Source: CAWGXZ01 sp963826695
Lineage (GTDB): Bacteria; Pseudomonadota; Gammaproteobacteria; Burkholderiales; Burkholderiaceae_C
Assembly (NCBI GenBank): GCA_963826695.1
Contig: CAWGXZ010000001.1
Span: forward strand, 248,001-312,000
Reading direction: 5' to 3'
Length of the DNA stretch: 64,000 nt
In this document: piece by piece, positions 26,264 through 34,872 of the stretch
How the letters are laid out: the number at the start of each line of letters is the position of its first letter
Numbering within the stretch: the first letter of the stretch is position 1
Program-made: the position numbers and the translations under genes
The notes under the pieces: generated by a model
Told to the model about the DNA's origin: nothing
What the model saw: only the letters and a program-made list of their open reading frames with translations
The model's database searches: none

Positions 26264-26356
26264 GCCTGCTCCCGAAGCAGGCCCTCGGCGACGGCCTGCA
26301 GCAGTGATTGTCGAGTGGCAGGCGGCGCCAGGCGGCGGGGAATTACCCCCGCCCCG

Positions 26357-27499
26357 TCAGGCAATCTGCGGCGTCAGGCTCAGCGGTGCGGTGGCCGCCA
26401 CCACGCGGTTGCGGCCCTGCGCCTTGGCGCGGTAGACGGCCGCGTCGGCCGCCTGCAGCACGTCGTTGCCATTGGCGCCGTGCTGGGGGTACAGCGCCAG
26501 CCCGATCGACGCCGTGACCGGACCGAGGCCCGGCGCGGCGGCGCTGCCCAGGTCGAGGTGCTCGATGGCCTGGCGCAGCGCCTCGGCGCGCTGCTGCACG
26601 ATCGGCTCGCGGGCATTGGTCATCACCAGCACGAATTCCTCGCCGCCATAGCGGCACGGGATGTCCTCGGTGCGCGCCAGCGACTGGATGCAGTTGGCCA
26701 CGCTGACCAGCACCGCGTCACCGGCGGCGTGGCCGAAGGTGTCGTTGATGCGCTTGAAATGGTCGAGGTCGATCATCAGCACGCCGATCGGCGCAGCGAC
26801 GCGCTGGGCGCGGCTGAACTCGCGCTCGAGCGTCTCGGCGAGGTAGCGCCGGTTGTAGAGCCCGGTCAGCGCGTCGCGCATCGCGTCCTCGCTGAGGCGC
26901 AGGTTGGCCTGGCGCAGCGCCTCTTCGACCTGGCGCCGCCGGGCGACCTCGCCTTCGAGCTGGGCCTTTGCCGCCTCCAGCTGCAAGGTGCGCTCGATCA
27001 CGCGCTGCTCGAGATGGCGATTCAGGTCTTCGAGGCTGCGGACATGCTCGTGCAGCTTGTCGGTCACCAGGCGCACATGCCGCTCGGCCAGCTCGGGGCC
27101 GGGCGTCGGCAGCGCCTCGAGTGCTTCAGGCTTCTCCTTCAGCACCGCCTCGACCTCGTCGAGCAACAATTGCGGCTCGACCGGCTTGGAGAAGAAGCGG
27201 CTGACGCCACACGCCTTGGCGAGCCGGCGAGCCTCTGCGTCGCCGTACTTCGCCGACAGGAAGATCACACGCGTCGAGGCGATTCGCGGCTCGGAGCGCA
27301 TGGCGCGAACGAACTGGTAGCCGTCCATCCCGGGCATCTGCACATCGGCGATAACCAGGTCCGGCCGCTCGCTGCGCACCACCGCCAGCGCTTCCTGCCC
27401 ACCCTCGGCCGACAGCAGCCGCCGCCCCGGGGCGCTGAGGATGGCGTCGAGTACCGTGCGGTTTTCCTCGCGGTCGTCGACGATCAATATCGTGGTCAT
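26357..27499 (-). CDS. Response regulator with GGDEF diguanylate cyclase output
   Basis: A 380-residue protein from ATG 27499. Residues 1-120 are a receiver domain (ILIVDDREENR, phospho-acceptor Asp in LVIADVQMPGMDG, Lys in RFFSKPVEP). Residues ~150-215 form a coiled coil. The GGDEF domain follows with DALTGLYNRRYLAE, MIDLDHFKRINDTFGH and the active site RYGGEEF near 285-289. An inhibitory RxxD I-site (RTED) lies five residues before GGEEF, so product inhibition by c-di-GMP is expected. It makes c-di-GMP from two GTP in response to an unknown kinase; no histidine kinase gene is adjacent. Layout resembles PleD/WspR-type regulators. Confidence 0.92.
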   Translation of the reverse strand: MTTILIVDDREENRTVLDAILSAPGRRLLSAEGGQEALAVVRSERPDLVIADVQMPGMDGYQFVRAMRSEPRIASTRVIFLSAKYGDAEARRLAKACGVSRFFSKPVEPQLLLDEVEAVLKEKPEALEALPTPGPELAERHVRLVTDKLHEHVRSLEDLNRHLEQRVIERTLQLEAAKAQLEGEVARRRQVEEALRQANLRLSEDAMRDALTGLYNRRYLAETLEREFSRAQRVAAPIGVLMIDLDHFKRINDTFGHAAGDAVLVSVANCIQSLARTEDIPCRYGGEEFVLVMTNAREPIVQQRAEALRQAIEHLDLGSAAAPGLGPVTASIGLALYPQHGANGNDVLQAADAAVYRAKAQGRNRVVAATAPLSLTPQIA

Positions 27500-27645
27500 C
27501 GTGGTTCTTCCGTGCACAGCGGGCAGCCGGTCGATCGCCAAATGGCGGGCCGGGCCGTCCGACCCGCAGCAAGCCGCTTGCCACGCGCGCCCGGGGGCCG
27601 GTTTTGTGCCGGGTCGCAACGCCCCCGGACGTGTGGTTGCCGCTG

Positions 27646-28858
27646 CTACCGCGTCGGCGCGCTCGGCTGGGCGAGGAAGAAGCGGATCATCTCCGCCGAT
27701 GCGTCGGGCCCGCTGGCATCGGTAAACGAGCCGCGGGGATTGCCGCCCGACCAGGTGTGACCGGCGCCCCGAATCACCCAGTGCTCGACCACATTGCGGC
27801 CGCTGCGCTCGCGGTAGACGGTGCGGCTGAAATGCCGGTCGCGCGATCCGCCCTGCTCGACCACGGCTTCCAGGTCGCGGCCGAGGGTCGCCTGCTCGAC
27901 GATCTGTTCGCCGTTGCGCACGGCAACCGTCTGGTCGTGATCGCCGTGAAAGACGATCGTCGGCACCGTCAGGGCATTGGAATCATGGCCCGTCGCATCC
28001 GGTGCGTGCGGCCACGTGTGCACGGGAGTCGCCGGCAATCCGCTCTGCATGGCCGCAAAGGCCGAGCCCATGTCGTGGGCGGCGGCGTAGGGCAGGCCGG
28101 AGTGCGCGCCGACCGCGGCGTAGAGATCGGGATAGGTGACGCCCAGGATCACCGCCATCGAAGCGCCGGCCGAAAGTCCGCCGACGAAGATGCGGCCGGG
28201 GTCGACGGCATGCGCCGCGGCCACTTCCCGGGTGATGCCGGCGATCAGCGAGGGCTCGCCGGCGTCGCGCAACTGGTCTTCGGCGCGAAACCAGTTCCAG
28301 CAGTGCGAACCGTTGGCGTTTGCCGACTGCTCCGGGTAGACGACCAGAAAACCATGTTCGTCGGCCAGCGCGTCCATCTGCGTTCCGGTGGCGAAATCGT
28401 CGGCCGTCTGGGTGCAGCCGTGCAGCATCACGACCAGCGGGACGGGCGCGTGCCGCGATGCGGCCTGGCCTGCGGGAACGTAGAGCCTGTAGCTGCGCGA
28501 GCCTGCGTCGTTGCTGAAGGTGTGCGTCGAAAAACGGCCCTGCGGGTTCGCCGATGTCTGCAGCCGCCTGGGCTGCCTGGGGGCTCTGGGGTCCGTGCCG
28601 TGGCGCTGGTACCTCGTGGGCTTCCACGTCGACCGTGTCGGCGCTGCGGTCTGCCGGCGTGCCAGCGCCGCCGATGCCGACGGACGCCAGCGCCTGCTCG
28701 ATCGTTCGGTTGACCTCCTTCAGCGGGCCGGTGGCATCGATGCCTGCCGAGGCAAGCGCGCGGCGGATGGTTTCGGCGACACCGCCGCCGTCGTCGGTCG
28801 ACGCCGCATTCCGGGCCACCGGATGCAAGCCACCACGCAAGTTCTTGAGGTTCTTCAA
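27646..28858 (-). pseudogene. PHB-depolymerase/LpqC-family esterase, one frame break
   Basis: From ATG 28858 about 107 codons encode a low-complexity N-terminal region typical of cytoplasmic PHB depolymerase-like proteins (AETIRRALASAGIDATGP). The esterase domain then continues in another frame (STHTFSNDAGSRSYRLYVPA, VVMLHGCTQTADDFATG, nucleophile FVGGLSAGASMA, HGDHDQTVAV, GAGHTWSGG) to stop 27646. The switch lies at the AAAAA run 28530-28534 (TTTTT on the coding strand). The span of 1213 bases is one over a multiple of three, so one extra base explains it. The intact product would be a ~400-residue serine esterase of the polyhydroxybutyrate depolymerase/feruloyl esterase group. The catalytic Ser, Asp and His regions are all intact. 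Confidence 0.82.
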
Positions 28859-29014
28859 AAGGTCGCTTTCGGGAGTGAGAGGAACGGCTCAGCGCACCCG
28901 AACAGCAAGCGCCGTGCGGGCGCCCGGTCGAAACTGAAAGACGCCGAGAACACGACCTGTGCAGTGGCGGTCTCAGGTTCCGGCCCATCCGCACGCGCCA
29001 TCGCAGCACGACGC

Positions 29015-31078
29015 TCAGCCATTGCCGCTCGGCTCGACCTGCCTGGCCGCTCGCAGGGCGGCTGCGTCGCGCAGTGCCTTGAGCTTTTCGCGCGGGTCGC
29101 CGCGCGGGCCGGCTTCGGCGAGCTTCATCTCGGCAATGAAGCGGCTCGGCACGCCGACCACCGTGTCGCGGCCGCGCTTGCGCCGCCGCAAGGTGCTGAC
29201 GACCAGGCTGCGGCGGGCGCGGGTGATGCCGACGTACATCAGCCGCCGCTCCTCCTCGAGACGCTCGGGCGTCATCTCGTCGTCTTCGCTGCGAAAAGGC
29301 AGCAGGCCCTCGTTCACGCCGGCCAGCAGCACATGCGCCCATTCGAGGCCCTTCGCCGCGTGCAGCGTGCTCAGCGTCACCAGGTCCTGCTCGTCGCTGC
29401 GCTCGGCCAGGCTGACGATCACCGAAATCGTCTGCGCCACGTCGAGCACACTCTTGCGCTCGGTCACGACGGCGCTGCTGCCGTCGTTTTCGATCGCGCC
29501 GCCGCAGCGCCTGGCGATCCAGTCGACGAAGTCGAGCACGTTGGCCCAGCGCGCGGCGGCCAGCTTGGGGCTGTCGTCGCTGTCCAGCAGGTGCTGTTCG
29601 TAGCCGATGTCCTTCAGCCAGCCGAGCAGCAGGGCCTTGGCATCCTCGGCGCCGGTGGTGTGGCGCGCGCGGTATTCGAGGTCGTTGACGTAGCGGCCGA
29701 ACTCGTGCAGCGATCCCAGCGCCCGCGCGCCGAGCAGCGCGCCGAGGCTTTCGGCAAACAGCGCCTCGTAGAGGCTGACCTTCCATTTGCCGGCAAATTC
29801 GCCGAGCGTGCCGAGCGTCTGATGGCCGATGCCGCGCTTCGGGCTGGTCACCGCGCGCAGCATGGCCGGATCGTCGTCGTGGTTGACCAGCAGCCGCAGC
29901 CAGCTGCACAGGTCCTTGATCTCGGCGCGGTCGAAAAAGCTCTGCCCACCCGAGACCCGGTAGGGAATCTCGGCCTTGCGCAACGCCTTTTCGAAGACCC
30001 GCGACTGGTGGTTGGCGCGGTAGAGCACGGCGAAATCGCTGAACTTCACCTCGCCGCCGCGGGCGCGCGCTGCCTGGATGCGGCTCACCGCGCGTTCGGC
30101 CTCGTGTTCCTCGCCGTCGCACTCGATCAGTTCGACGGCTTCGCCTTCGCCGAGATCGCTCCAGAGCTTCTTGGCGAACAGCTTCGGATTGTTGCCAATG
30201 ACCGCGTTCGCCGCCTGGAGGATGCGGCCGGTCGAGCGGTAGTTCTGCTCGAGCGCGATCACCTTCAGCTGCGGATAGTCGTGCGGCAGGCGGCGCAGGT
30301 TGTCGACCGTCGCACCGCGCCAGCCATAGATGCTCTGGTCGTCGTCGCCGACGGCGGTGAACGCGGCGCGTTCGCCGACCAGCGACTTCAGCAACTCGTA
30401 CTGGATGGCGTTGGTGTCCTGGTACTCGTCGACGAGGATGTGGCGCAGCAACGCCTGCCAGCGGCCGCGCACCTCGGCGTCGCGCTCGAGCAGCTTCTTC
30501 GGCAGGCTGATCAAATCGTCGAAGTCGACCGCCTGGTACGCGGTGAGCCGTTCCTCGTAGAGGCGCATCACCCGCGCCGCGACGCGCTCGTCGTCGTCCT
30601 GCGCAGCCGCATCGGCACCGTCGCTCGACAGGCCCTGGTTCTTCCACAGGCTGATGGTCCACTGCCAGCGACGCGCCTGGGCGATGTCGCTGCTGCCGCC
30701 GGCGTCCTTGAGGATCGCCAGCACATCGTCGCTGTCGAGAATGCTGAAGCGCGGCTTGAGCCCGAGGCGCTCGCCCTCCTCGCGCAGGATGCGCACGCCG
30801 AGCGAATGGAAGGTACTGATCACGAGCGACTGCGCCGCGCGGCCACCGACCAGCGCCTTGGCGCGTTCGCGCATTTCCTGCGCAGCCTTGTTGGTGAAGG
30901 TGATCGCCGCCACCTGCCTGGGGGCGTAGCCGGCCTGCAGCAGGCGGGCGATCTTGTGCACGATGACGCGCGTCTTGCCCGAGCCGGCGCCGGCAAGAAC
31001 CAGGCACGGGCCTTCGAGGTGGTGCACCGCCTCCATCTGGGCGGTGTTCAGGCAAGCAGGTGCGGAAGACAAGGTCAA
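29015..31078 (-). CDS. rep: ATP-dependent DNA helicase Rep (UvrD/Rep superfamily 1)
   Basis: A ~687-residue superfamily 1A helicase. Motifs in order: LNTAQMEAVHHLEGP (Q motif), VLAGAGSGKTRVI (Walker A, near residue 30), ITFTNKAAQEM, HILVDEYQDTNAIQYELLK (DExx box), VGDDDQSIYGWRGA, LEQNYRST, LSTLHAAKGLEWAHVLLAG and YVGITRARRSL. The spacing and the LNxAQxEAV start match Rep rather than UvrD. It unwinds DNA 3' to 5' and helps restart stalled forks. No ATG precedes the first motif; TTG 31078 or TTG 31072 is the likely start. It is divergent from the rubredoxin gene. Confidence 0.9.
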   Translation of the reverse strand: MTLSSAPACLNTAQMEAVHHLEGPCLVLAGAGSGKTRVIVHKIARLLQAGYAPRQVAAITFTNKAAQEMRERAKALVGGRAAQSLVISTFHSLGVRILREEGERLGLKPRFSILDSDDVLAILKDAGGSSDIAQARRWQWTISLWKNQGLSSDGADAAAQDDDERVAARVMRLYEERLTAYQAVDFDDLISLPKKLLERDAEVRGRWQALLRHILVDEYQDTNAIQYELLKSLVGERAAFTAVGDDDQSIYGWRGATVDNLRRLPHDYPQLKVIALEQNYRSTGRILQAANAVIGNNPKLFAKKLWSDLGEGEAVELIECDGEEHEAERAVSRIQAARARGGEVKFSDFAVLYRANHQSRVFEKALRKAEIPYRVSGGQSFFDRAEIKDLCSWLRLLVNHDDDPAMLRAVTSPKRGIGHQTLGTLGEFAGKWKVSLYEALFAESLGALLGARALGSLHEFGRYVNDLEYRARHTTGAEDAKALLLGWLKDIGYEQHLLDSDDSPKLAAARWANVLDFVDWIARRCGGAIENDGSSAVVTERKSVLDVAQTISVIVSLAERSDEQDLVTLSTLHAAKGLEWAHVLLAGVNEGLLPFRSEDDEMTPERLEEERRLMYVGITRARRSLVVSTLRRRKRGRDTVVGVPSRFIAEMKLAEAGPRGDPREKLKALRDAAALRAARQVEPSGNG

Positions 31079-31251
31079 CCCAGGCGGGCGGGCGATGATA
31101 GGGCTGGCTGCAGTCGATGGCCCGGCGCTGCTCCGGCGCTTGCAGCGACTGCATTTACAGCCGATCCCAGGGTAACTACCATCCCCGGCTGAAACCCGTT
31201 ACAGAACGAGCCGACACCGGCCTCGACCATTCAAATCAACGGAGCGAGCGT

Positions 31252-31416
31252 ATGAAAACCTACCAATGCATCGTCTGCGGCTTCGTCTACGACGAGTCGC
31301 TCGGGATGCCCGACGACGGCATCGCCCCGGGTACGAAATGGGCCGACATTCCGGCCGACTGGGAATGCCCCGACTGCGGCGTCGCCAAAAGCGACTTCGA
31401 GATGGTCGAAGTCTGA
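31252..31416 (+). CDS. Rubredoxin
   Basis: A complete 54-residue rubredoxin from ATG 31252, with GGAG seven bases upstream. The iron is held by two C-x2-C pairs, YQCIVCGFVYDE and WECPDCGVAKSDF. Between them PDDGIAPGTKWADIPADW is the normal rubredoxin core. It is a one-electron carrier in the cytoplasm with redox partners such as alkane hydroxylase, oxygen-reducing flavoproteins or haem biosynthesis enzymes; none is adjacent. The longer in-frame upstream sequence lacks a ribosome site and is not part of the protein. Confidence 0.96.
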   Translation: MKTYQCIVCGFVYDESLGMPDDGIAPGTKWADIPADWECPDCGVAKSDFEMVEV

Positions 31417-31443
31417 AGAACCGCGTTGCGGCAGTTGGGCAAC

Positions 31444-31475
31444 AGGGCAGAGCGCCGGCGACGGTTCCCTGCCCT
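31444..31475. terminator. Hairpin between rubredoxin and the convergent small gene
   Basis: AGGGCAG at 31444-31450 pairs with CTGCCCT at 31469-31475 around an 18-base loop. It lies between the rubredoxin stop and the convergent stop at 31490, where a bidirectional terminator is expected. No strong T run follows, so confidence is limited. Confidence 0.4.
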
Positions 31476-31489
31476 GCTTCCTTGAACGA

Positions 31490-31747
31490 CTACGGGTTGC
31501 CGCCCGGCTTGGCGGCCAGCGGCGAATCCGGCTCGGAGCTTCGTTCGGCAGCCTGCGGGGCCGAATCGGCGCCACCCTGGCTTTCCGCATGCTCGGCCGC
31601 CGAGGGCGAGATCGGATCGCTGGCGGGAAAGGTCTCTTCGAGCGCCTCGTCGAGGTGTCCCTCGTAGCTCAACGGCTGGCCTTCGACTTCGCTGGTGGTG
31701 GCGGGCGGATCGTCGTGGAGTGCCTTGGGATCGGTGGGGGTGGTCAT
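31490..31747 (-). CDS. Small acidic protein with ETFPASDP motif, unknown function
   Basis: An 85-residue acidic, probably disordered protein from ATG 31747. The central HLDEALEETFPASDPISP is a conserved motif found in many short proteobacterial proteins of unknown function. The rest is rich in Pro, Ala, Glu and Ser with no membrane segment or signal. It is convergent with the rubredoxin gene and lies upstream of nothing obvious in its own direction. The conserved motif argues that it is a real gene. Confidence 0.65.
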   Translation of the reverse strand: MTTPTDPKALHDDPPATTSEVEGQPLSYEGHLDEALEETFPASDPISPSAAEHAESQGGADSAPQAAERSSEPDSPLAAKPGGNP

Positions 31748-31811
31748 GTGTCCTCCGCTGCAAAAGGGCCGAGGTTAGCAGTGCGTGAAACGGTCTCGCG
31801 CTGCCGACCCT

Positions 31812-32372
31812 TCAGACCACGCCGGCGACCAGCCCGCGGTCGAGTGCCTCGGCGGCGGGCAGGTACCAGTTGCCGGCCATGGCATGCGCCATCAGCTCGT
31901 CGATCGAGATTCGGCTGCCATCGACGAGCTGCTCGAAGCCTTCCCGCTCGAGCCGCTGGCCGTTCTCGATTTCGGCCAGCAGGTCGCGCGCCAGTGCCGC
32001 ACTGGCCCGCAGCGGCCCGATGATGTGCATCGGCTTGTCCATGCGCCGCTCGTGGATCAGCAGCACCGCATCGCGGCTGAGGAAGCGCCGCTCGACCGGC
32101 AGCCCGGCAAGCACGGTCACCCCGGCCGAGTAGACGATCGTCTTGCCGAGCAGCCAGACATCGTGGCCGCGCTCGAGGCCGAGGCGCAGTTCGAGCGAAA
32201 TTCGCCGGCCGACGTCGGCATCGCCACCGATGGTCGTGATCTCGACCAGGATCGGCCCGCCGGCGCCCACGGCCGCGGCGTAGTCCTTGAGGAAGCCCTT
32301 CAGCATCTCGTCGTCGACATTGCCGGACAGACGCACGTCGGGGTCGAGCTTCGGCAGGCTGGCGTTCGGCAT
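31812..32372 (-). CDS. ClpP/SppA-fold (Clp protease-like) protein
   Basis: A 186-residue protein starting at ATG 32372 (MPNASLPKLDPDVRLSGNVD). It has the ClpP/crotonase fold: VEITTIGGDADVGRRIS, the serine site TIVYSAGVTVLAG (Ser) and DAVLLIHERRMD (His). Unlike housekeeping ClpP there is no clpX gene next to it and the N-terminal loop differs; related single genes are annotated as ATP-dependent Clp protease proteolytic subunit-like proteins. It might be a stand-alone peptidase. It lies 59 bases downstream of priA on the same strand. Confidence 0.72.
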   Translation of the reverse strand: MPNASLPKLDPDVRLSGNVDDEMLKGFLKDYAAAVGAGGPILVEITTIGGDADVGRRISLELRLGLERGHDVWLLGKTIVYSAGVTVLAGLPVERRFLSRDAVLLIHERRMDKPMHIIGPLRASAALARDLLAEIENGQRLEREGFEQLVDGSRISIDELMAHAMAGNWYLPAAEALDRGLVAGVV

Positions 32373-32431
32373 TCGCGGCTCCGGTGATTCGGCGCGGAAA
32401 GGCAAGGCGTATTCCACTGCCGGCCGCTGCG

Positions 32432-34555
32432 TCAGATCGCCAGCGGATCGACGTCGATGGCCCAGCGCAGGATGCGCTGCTCGCCGCTGCGCTGCCGGCG
32501 CAGTTCGTGCAGCCCCGGCAGCCAGGCGGCCAGCAACTGCTGCAACGCGCGCCGCGACGGCGACTCGATCAGCATCTGCATGCGCTCGACGTTCGCGACC
32601 CGTGCGACCGCCATCGGCACCGGCGGGTAGATCGACACGGCTGGCGCTGCCACGAGCCCTGCGGCCGCTTCCGCCGCGGCCTGCAGGAAGCCCGCGGCCG
32701 CAGCGGCGCTGCGTGCTTCGGCGCGCAGCAGTGCCAGGTGGGCGAACGGCGGCAGCCCGGCCATCTCGCGTTCGCGCAGCTGCGTCTCGGCAAAGGCATC
32801 GAAGTCGTGCTGGCGCAGCGCGGCATAGAGCGGATGGCGCGGATGCCAGGTCTGCACCCACATCTCGCTGGCGCCGGCGTGTTCGGCGCTGCGTCCGGCA
32901 CGGCCGGTCGCCTGCATCAGCAGCGCGAACAGCCGCTCGGGCGCCCGGAAGTCGCTGCTGAAGAGCGCGCTGTCCGGATTGACGGCGGCGACCAGCGTGA
33001 TGCGGCGGAAATCGTGGCCCTTGGTGATCATCTGCGTGCCGACGACGACGTCGACCTCGCCGGCATGGACGGCGAGCAGGCTTTGCTCGAGCGAGCCCTT
33101 GGCGCGCGTGCTGTCGGCGTCGATCCGCAGCACCCGCAGGGCGGCGCCGTCGCGGCCGTGCAGCAGCTCGCCGAGTTGCTCCTCCAGCCGCTCGGTGCCA
33201 CGGCCGATCGGCGCGATGTCGAGGTTGCCGCAGTCCGGGCAGGCGCGTGGCACCCGCTCGGCCGAGCCACAGTGGTGGCAGCGCAGGCTGCGACCCTGCT
33301 TGTGGAAGACGCGCCAGGCGCTGCAATGCGGGCAGGCGCTCTTCCAGCCACAGTCGTGGCAATGCAGCACCGGTGCATAGCCGCGCCGGTTGAGGAACAG
33401 CAGGCTCTGTTCACCGCGGTCGATGCGCTGCTGGATCGCCTCGACCAGCCGCGGCGCGAGCGGGCTGTCACGGGTTTTCGGCAGCTGGCCCATGTCGACC
33501 AGGCGCAGCACCGGTGCTGCGGCACCGCCGATCCGCGAGGGCATCGACAACCCGCGGTAGGCCCCGGACAGCGACCGCTGCCAGCTTTCGAGCGACGGCG
33601 TTGCCGAGCCCAGCAGCACCGGCACCGACTCGAGACGGCCGCGGTAGACAGCCAGGTCGCGTGCCGAATAGCGCGCGCCCTCCTGCTGCTTGTACGACGG
33701 GTCGTGCTCCTCGTCGACGACGATCAGGCCCAAGCGCGGCATCGAAGCGAAAACCGCCAGCCGGGTGCCGAGCACGAGGTCGGCACTGCCGAGGTGCGCT
33801 GAGAGCCAGTGGCGCAGCCGCTGTGCGGGCGTCAGGCCGCTGTGCAGCGAAACGATCGACCGGCCGGCAAAGCGCTCGGCGAAGCGGGCCTCCAGTTGCG
33901 GCGTGAGGTTGATCTCCGGCACCAGGATCAGCGCCTGAAGTCCGGCAGCCAGGGCGCGCTCGGCAGCGCGCAGGTAGACCTCGGTCTTGCCGCTGCCGGT
34001 GCTGCCGTGCAGCAGGAACGTGGTCGGTTGCGGCGCCGAGTTCAGCGTGTCGAGCACCTCCTGCTGCTCGTCGGTGAGATCGGGCAGCGACGCTGCCTCG
34101 ACCGGGACGTCAGGGCCCTTGGGTGCGGCGGCTTGCAGGCGCGCAATGCGTTTGGCGATCTGTCCGTTGTCGAGCCCGCGAAGCTCGGGCGGCAGCACGG
34201 CCAGGGCGACTTCGCCGATGCCACGCTGGTAATACGACGCGGCAAATTCCACCAGGCGGCGCCAGGACGAATCGAGCGGGCCGAGCGCCGTAATCGCCTG
34301 ACCGACCGCCTTCAGGGTCGGCGCCGGGCCGTCCTCGGCTGCGCCGGCGGCCGGGCTCCAGGCAATGCCCGCGACCTCCCGGGCACCGAGCGGCACCCGG
34401 ACCAGGGTTCCCGGCGGCAGCGATCGCTCGTGCAGGTAGCTGAGCAGCGGCGCCAGCCCGCCGTACTGCGGGGTGTCGACGGCGACTTGAACGGTGTGCA
34501 AGGCTGCACCGTCGACCGGGATCGACTTGCTCGTCAAAGCTGCAGCGAGACTCAC
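32432..34555 (-). CDS. priA: Primosomal replication restart helicase PriA
   Basis: A 707-residue PriA from GTG 34555. The 3'-DNA-binding domain occupies the N-terminus (HTVQVAVDTPQYGGLAPLLS, VRVPLGAREVAGIAW). The helicase has LLHGSTGSGKTEVYLRAAE (Walker A near residue 190), VVDEEHDPSYKQQEG (DEEH) and GSATPSLESW. Eight zinc-binding cysteines lie at about 398-443 (LHCHDCGWKSACPHCSAW and LRCHHCGSAERVPRACPDCG). Helicase motif V/VI reads GTQMITKGHDF and QATGRAGRS. PriA reloads the replisome at collapsed forks. The length is normal. A 317-base low-GC spacer with DnaA-box-like sequences precedes it. Confidence 0.95.
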   Translation of the reverse strand: MSLAAALTSKSIPVDGAALHTVQVAVDTPQYGGLAPLLSYLHERSLPPGTLVRVPLGAREVAGIAWSPAAGAAEDGPAPTLKAVGQAITALGPLDSSWRRLVEFAASYYQRGIGEVALAVLPPELRGLDNGQIAKRIARLQAAAPKGPDVPVEAASLPDLTDEQQEVLDTLNSAPQPTTFLLHGSTGSGKTEVYLRAAERALAAGLQALILVPEINLTPQLEARFAERFAGRSIVSLHSGLTPAQRLRHWLSAHLGSADLVLGTRLAVFASMPRLGLIVVDEEHDPSYKQQEGARYSARDLAVYRGRLESVPVLLGSATPSLESWQRSLSGAYRGLSMPSRIGGAAAPVLRLVDMGQLPKTRDSPLAPRLVEAIQQRIDRGEQSLLFLNRRGYAPVLHCHDCGWKSACPHCSAWRVFHKQGRSLRCHHCGSAERVPRACPDCGNLDIAPIGRGTERLEEQLGELLHGRDGAALRVLRIDADSTRAKGSLEQSLLAVHAGEVDVVVGTQMITKGHDFRRITLVAAVNPDSALFSSDFRAPERLFALLMQATGRAGRSAEHAGASEMWVQTWHPRHPLYAALRQHDFDAFAETQLREREMAGLPPFAHLALLRAEARSAAAAAGFLQAAAEAAAGLVAAPAVSIYPPVPMAVARVANVERMQMLIESPSRRALQQLLAAWLPGLHELRRQRSGEQRILRWAIDVDPLAI

Positions 34556-34595
34556 GTTTGTCGCCTAAGCACTTGATTCGGCTGGGCTTTCGCAG

Positions 34596-34798
34596 CTATC
34601 CACCGTTCATGTGGATAACTTTGTGGGTAAGCGCCGAAGAGTGGCGCTAACTGCTTGATTTCCCTGCACCCCGGGGGGACTGCCCGCTTTGCGGGCAAAC
34701 TTGTCTGCTCCAATGAAATCAACAACTTAGCATAGGTCCGCAGTCCTGGCACAGGCTGCCTCCCAGTCCGTCCGACAGGGCTCGCGATCTGGGGATAA
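34596..34798. promoter_or_regulatory. Cluster of DnaA-box-like sequences in the priA-hemE spacer
   Basis: The 317-base spacer 34556-34872 is visibly richer in A+T than its surroundings and holds no gene. Within it, 34610-34618 is a perfect DnaA box (TGTGGATAA, reverse of TTATCCACA). 34622-34630 (TGTGGGTAA) and 34790-34798 (TGGGGATAA) have one mismatch each, and 34596-34604 (CTATCCACC) has two. A perfect 7-base stem with a TTT loop lies at 34681-34697, and another stem (AGCGCC/GGCGCT) begins near 34630. priA's promoter must also lie here. DnaA binding, titration or origin function is inference. Confidence 0.5.
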
Positions 34799-34872
34799 GT
34801 GAGATTCCCGCGAGCGCGAATTGCGACTTTCACCATTGACAAAGCCCGAAATCCGGTTCTTGCAGGCGCCGA

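Noticed and set aside
34552..34842. A 96-codon open frame covering the priA-hemE spacer
   Set aside because: No ribosome site or family similarity; it spans the DnaA-box-like sequences and hairpins, so the spacer is better read as non-coding.
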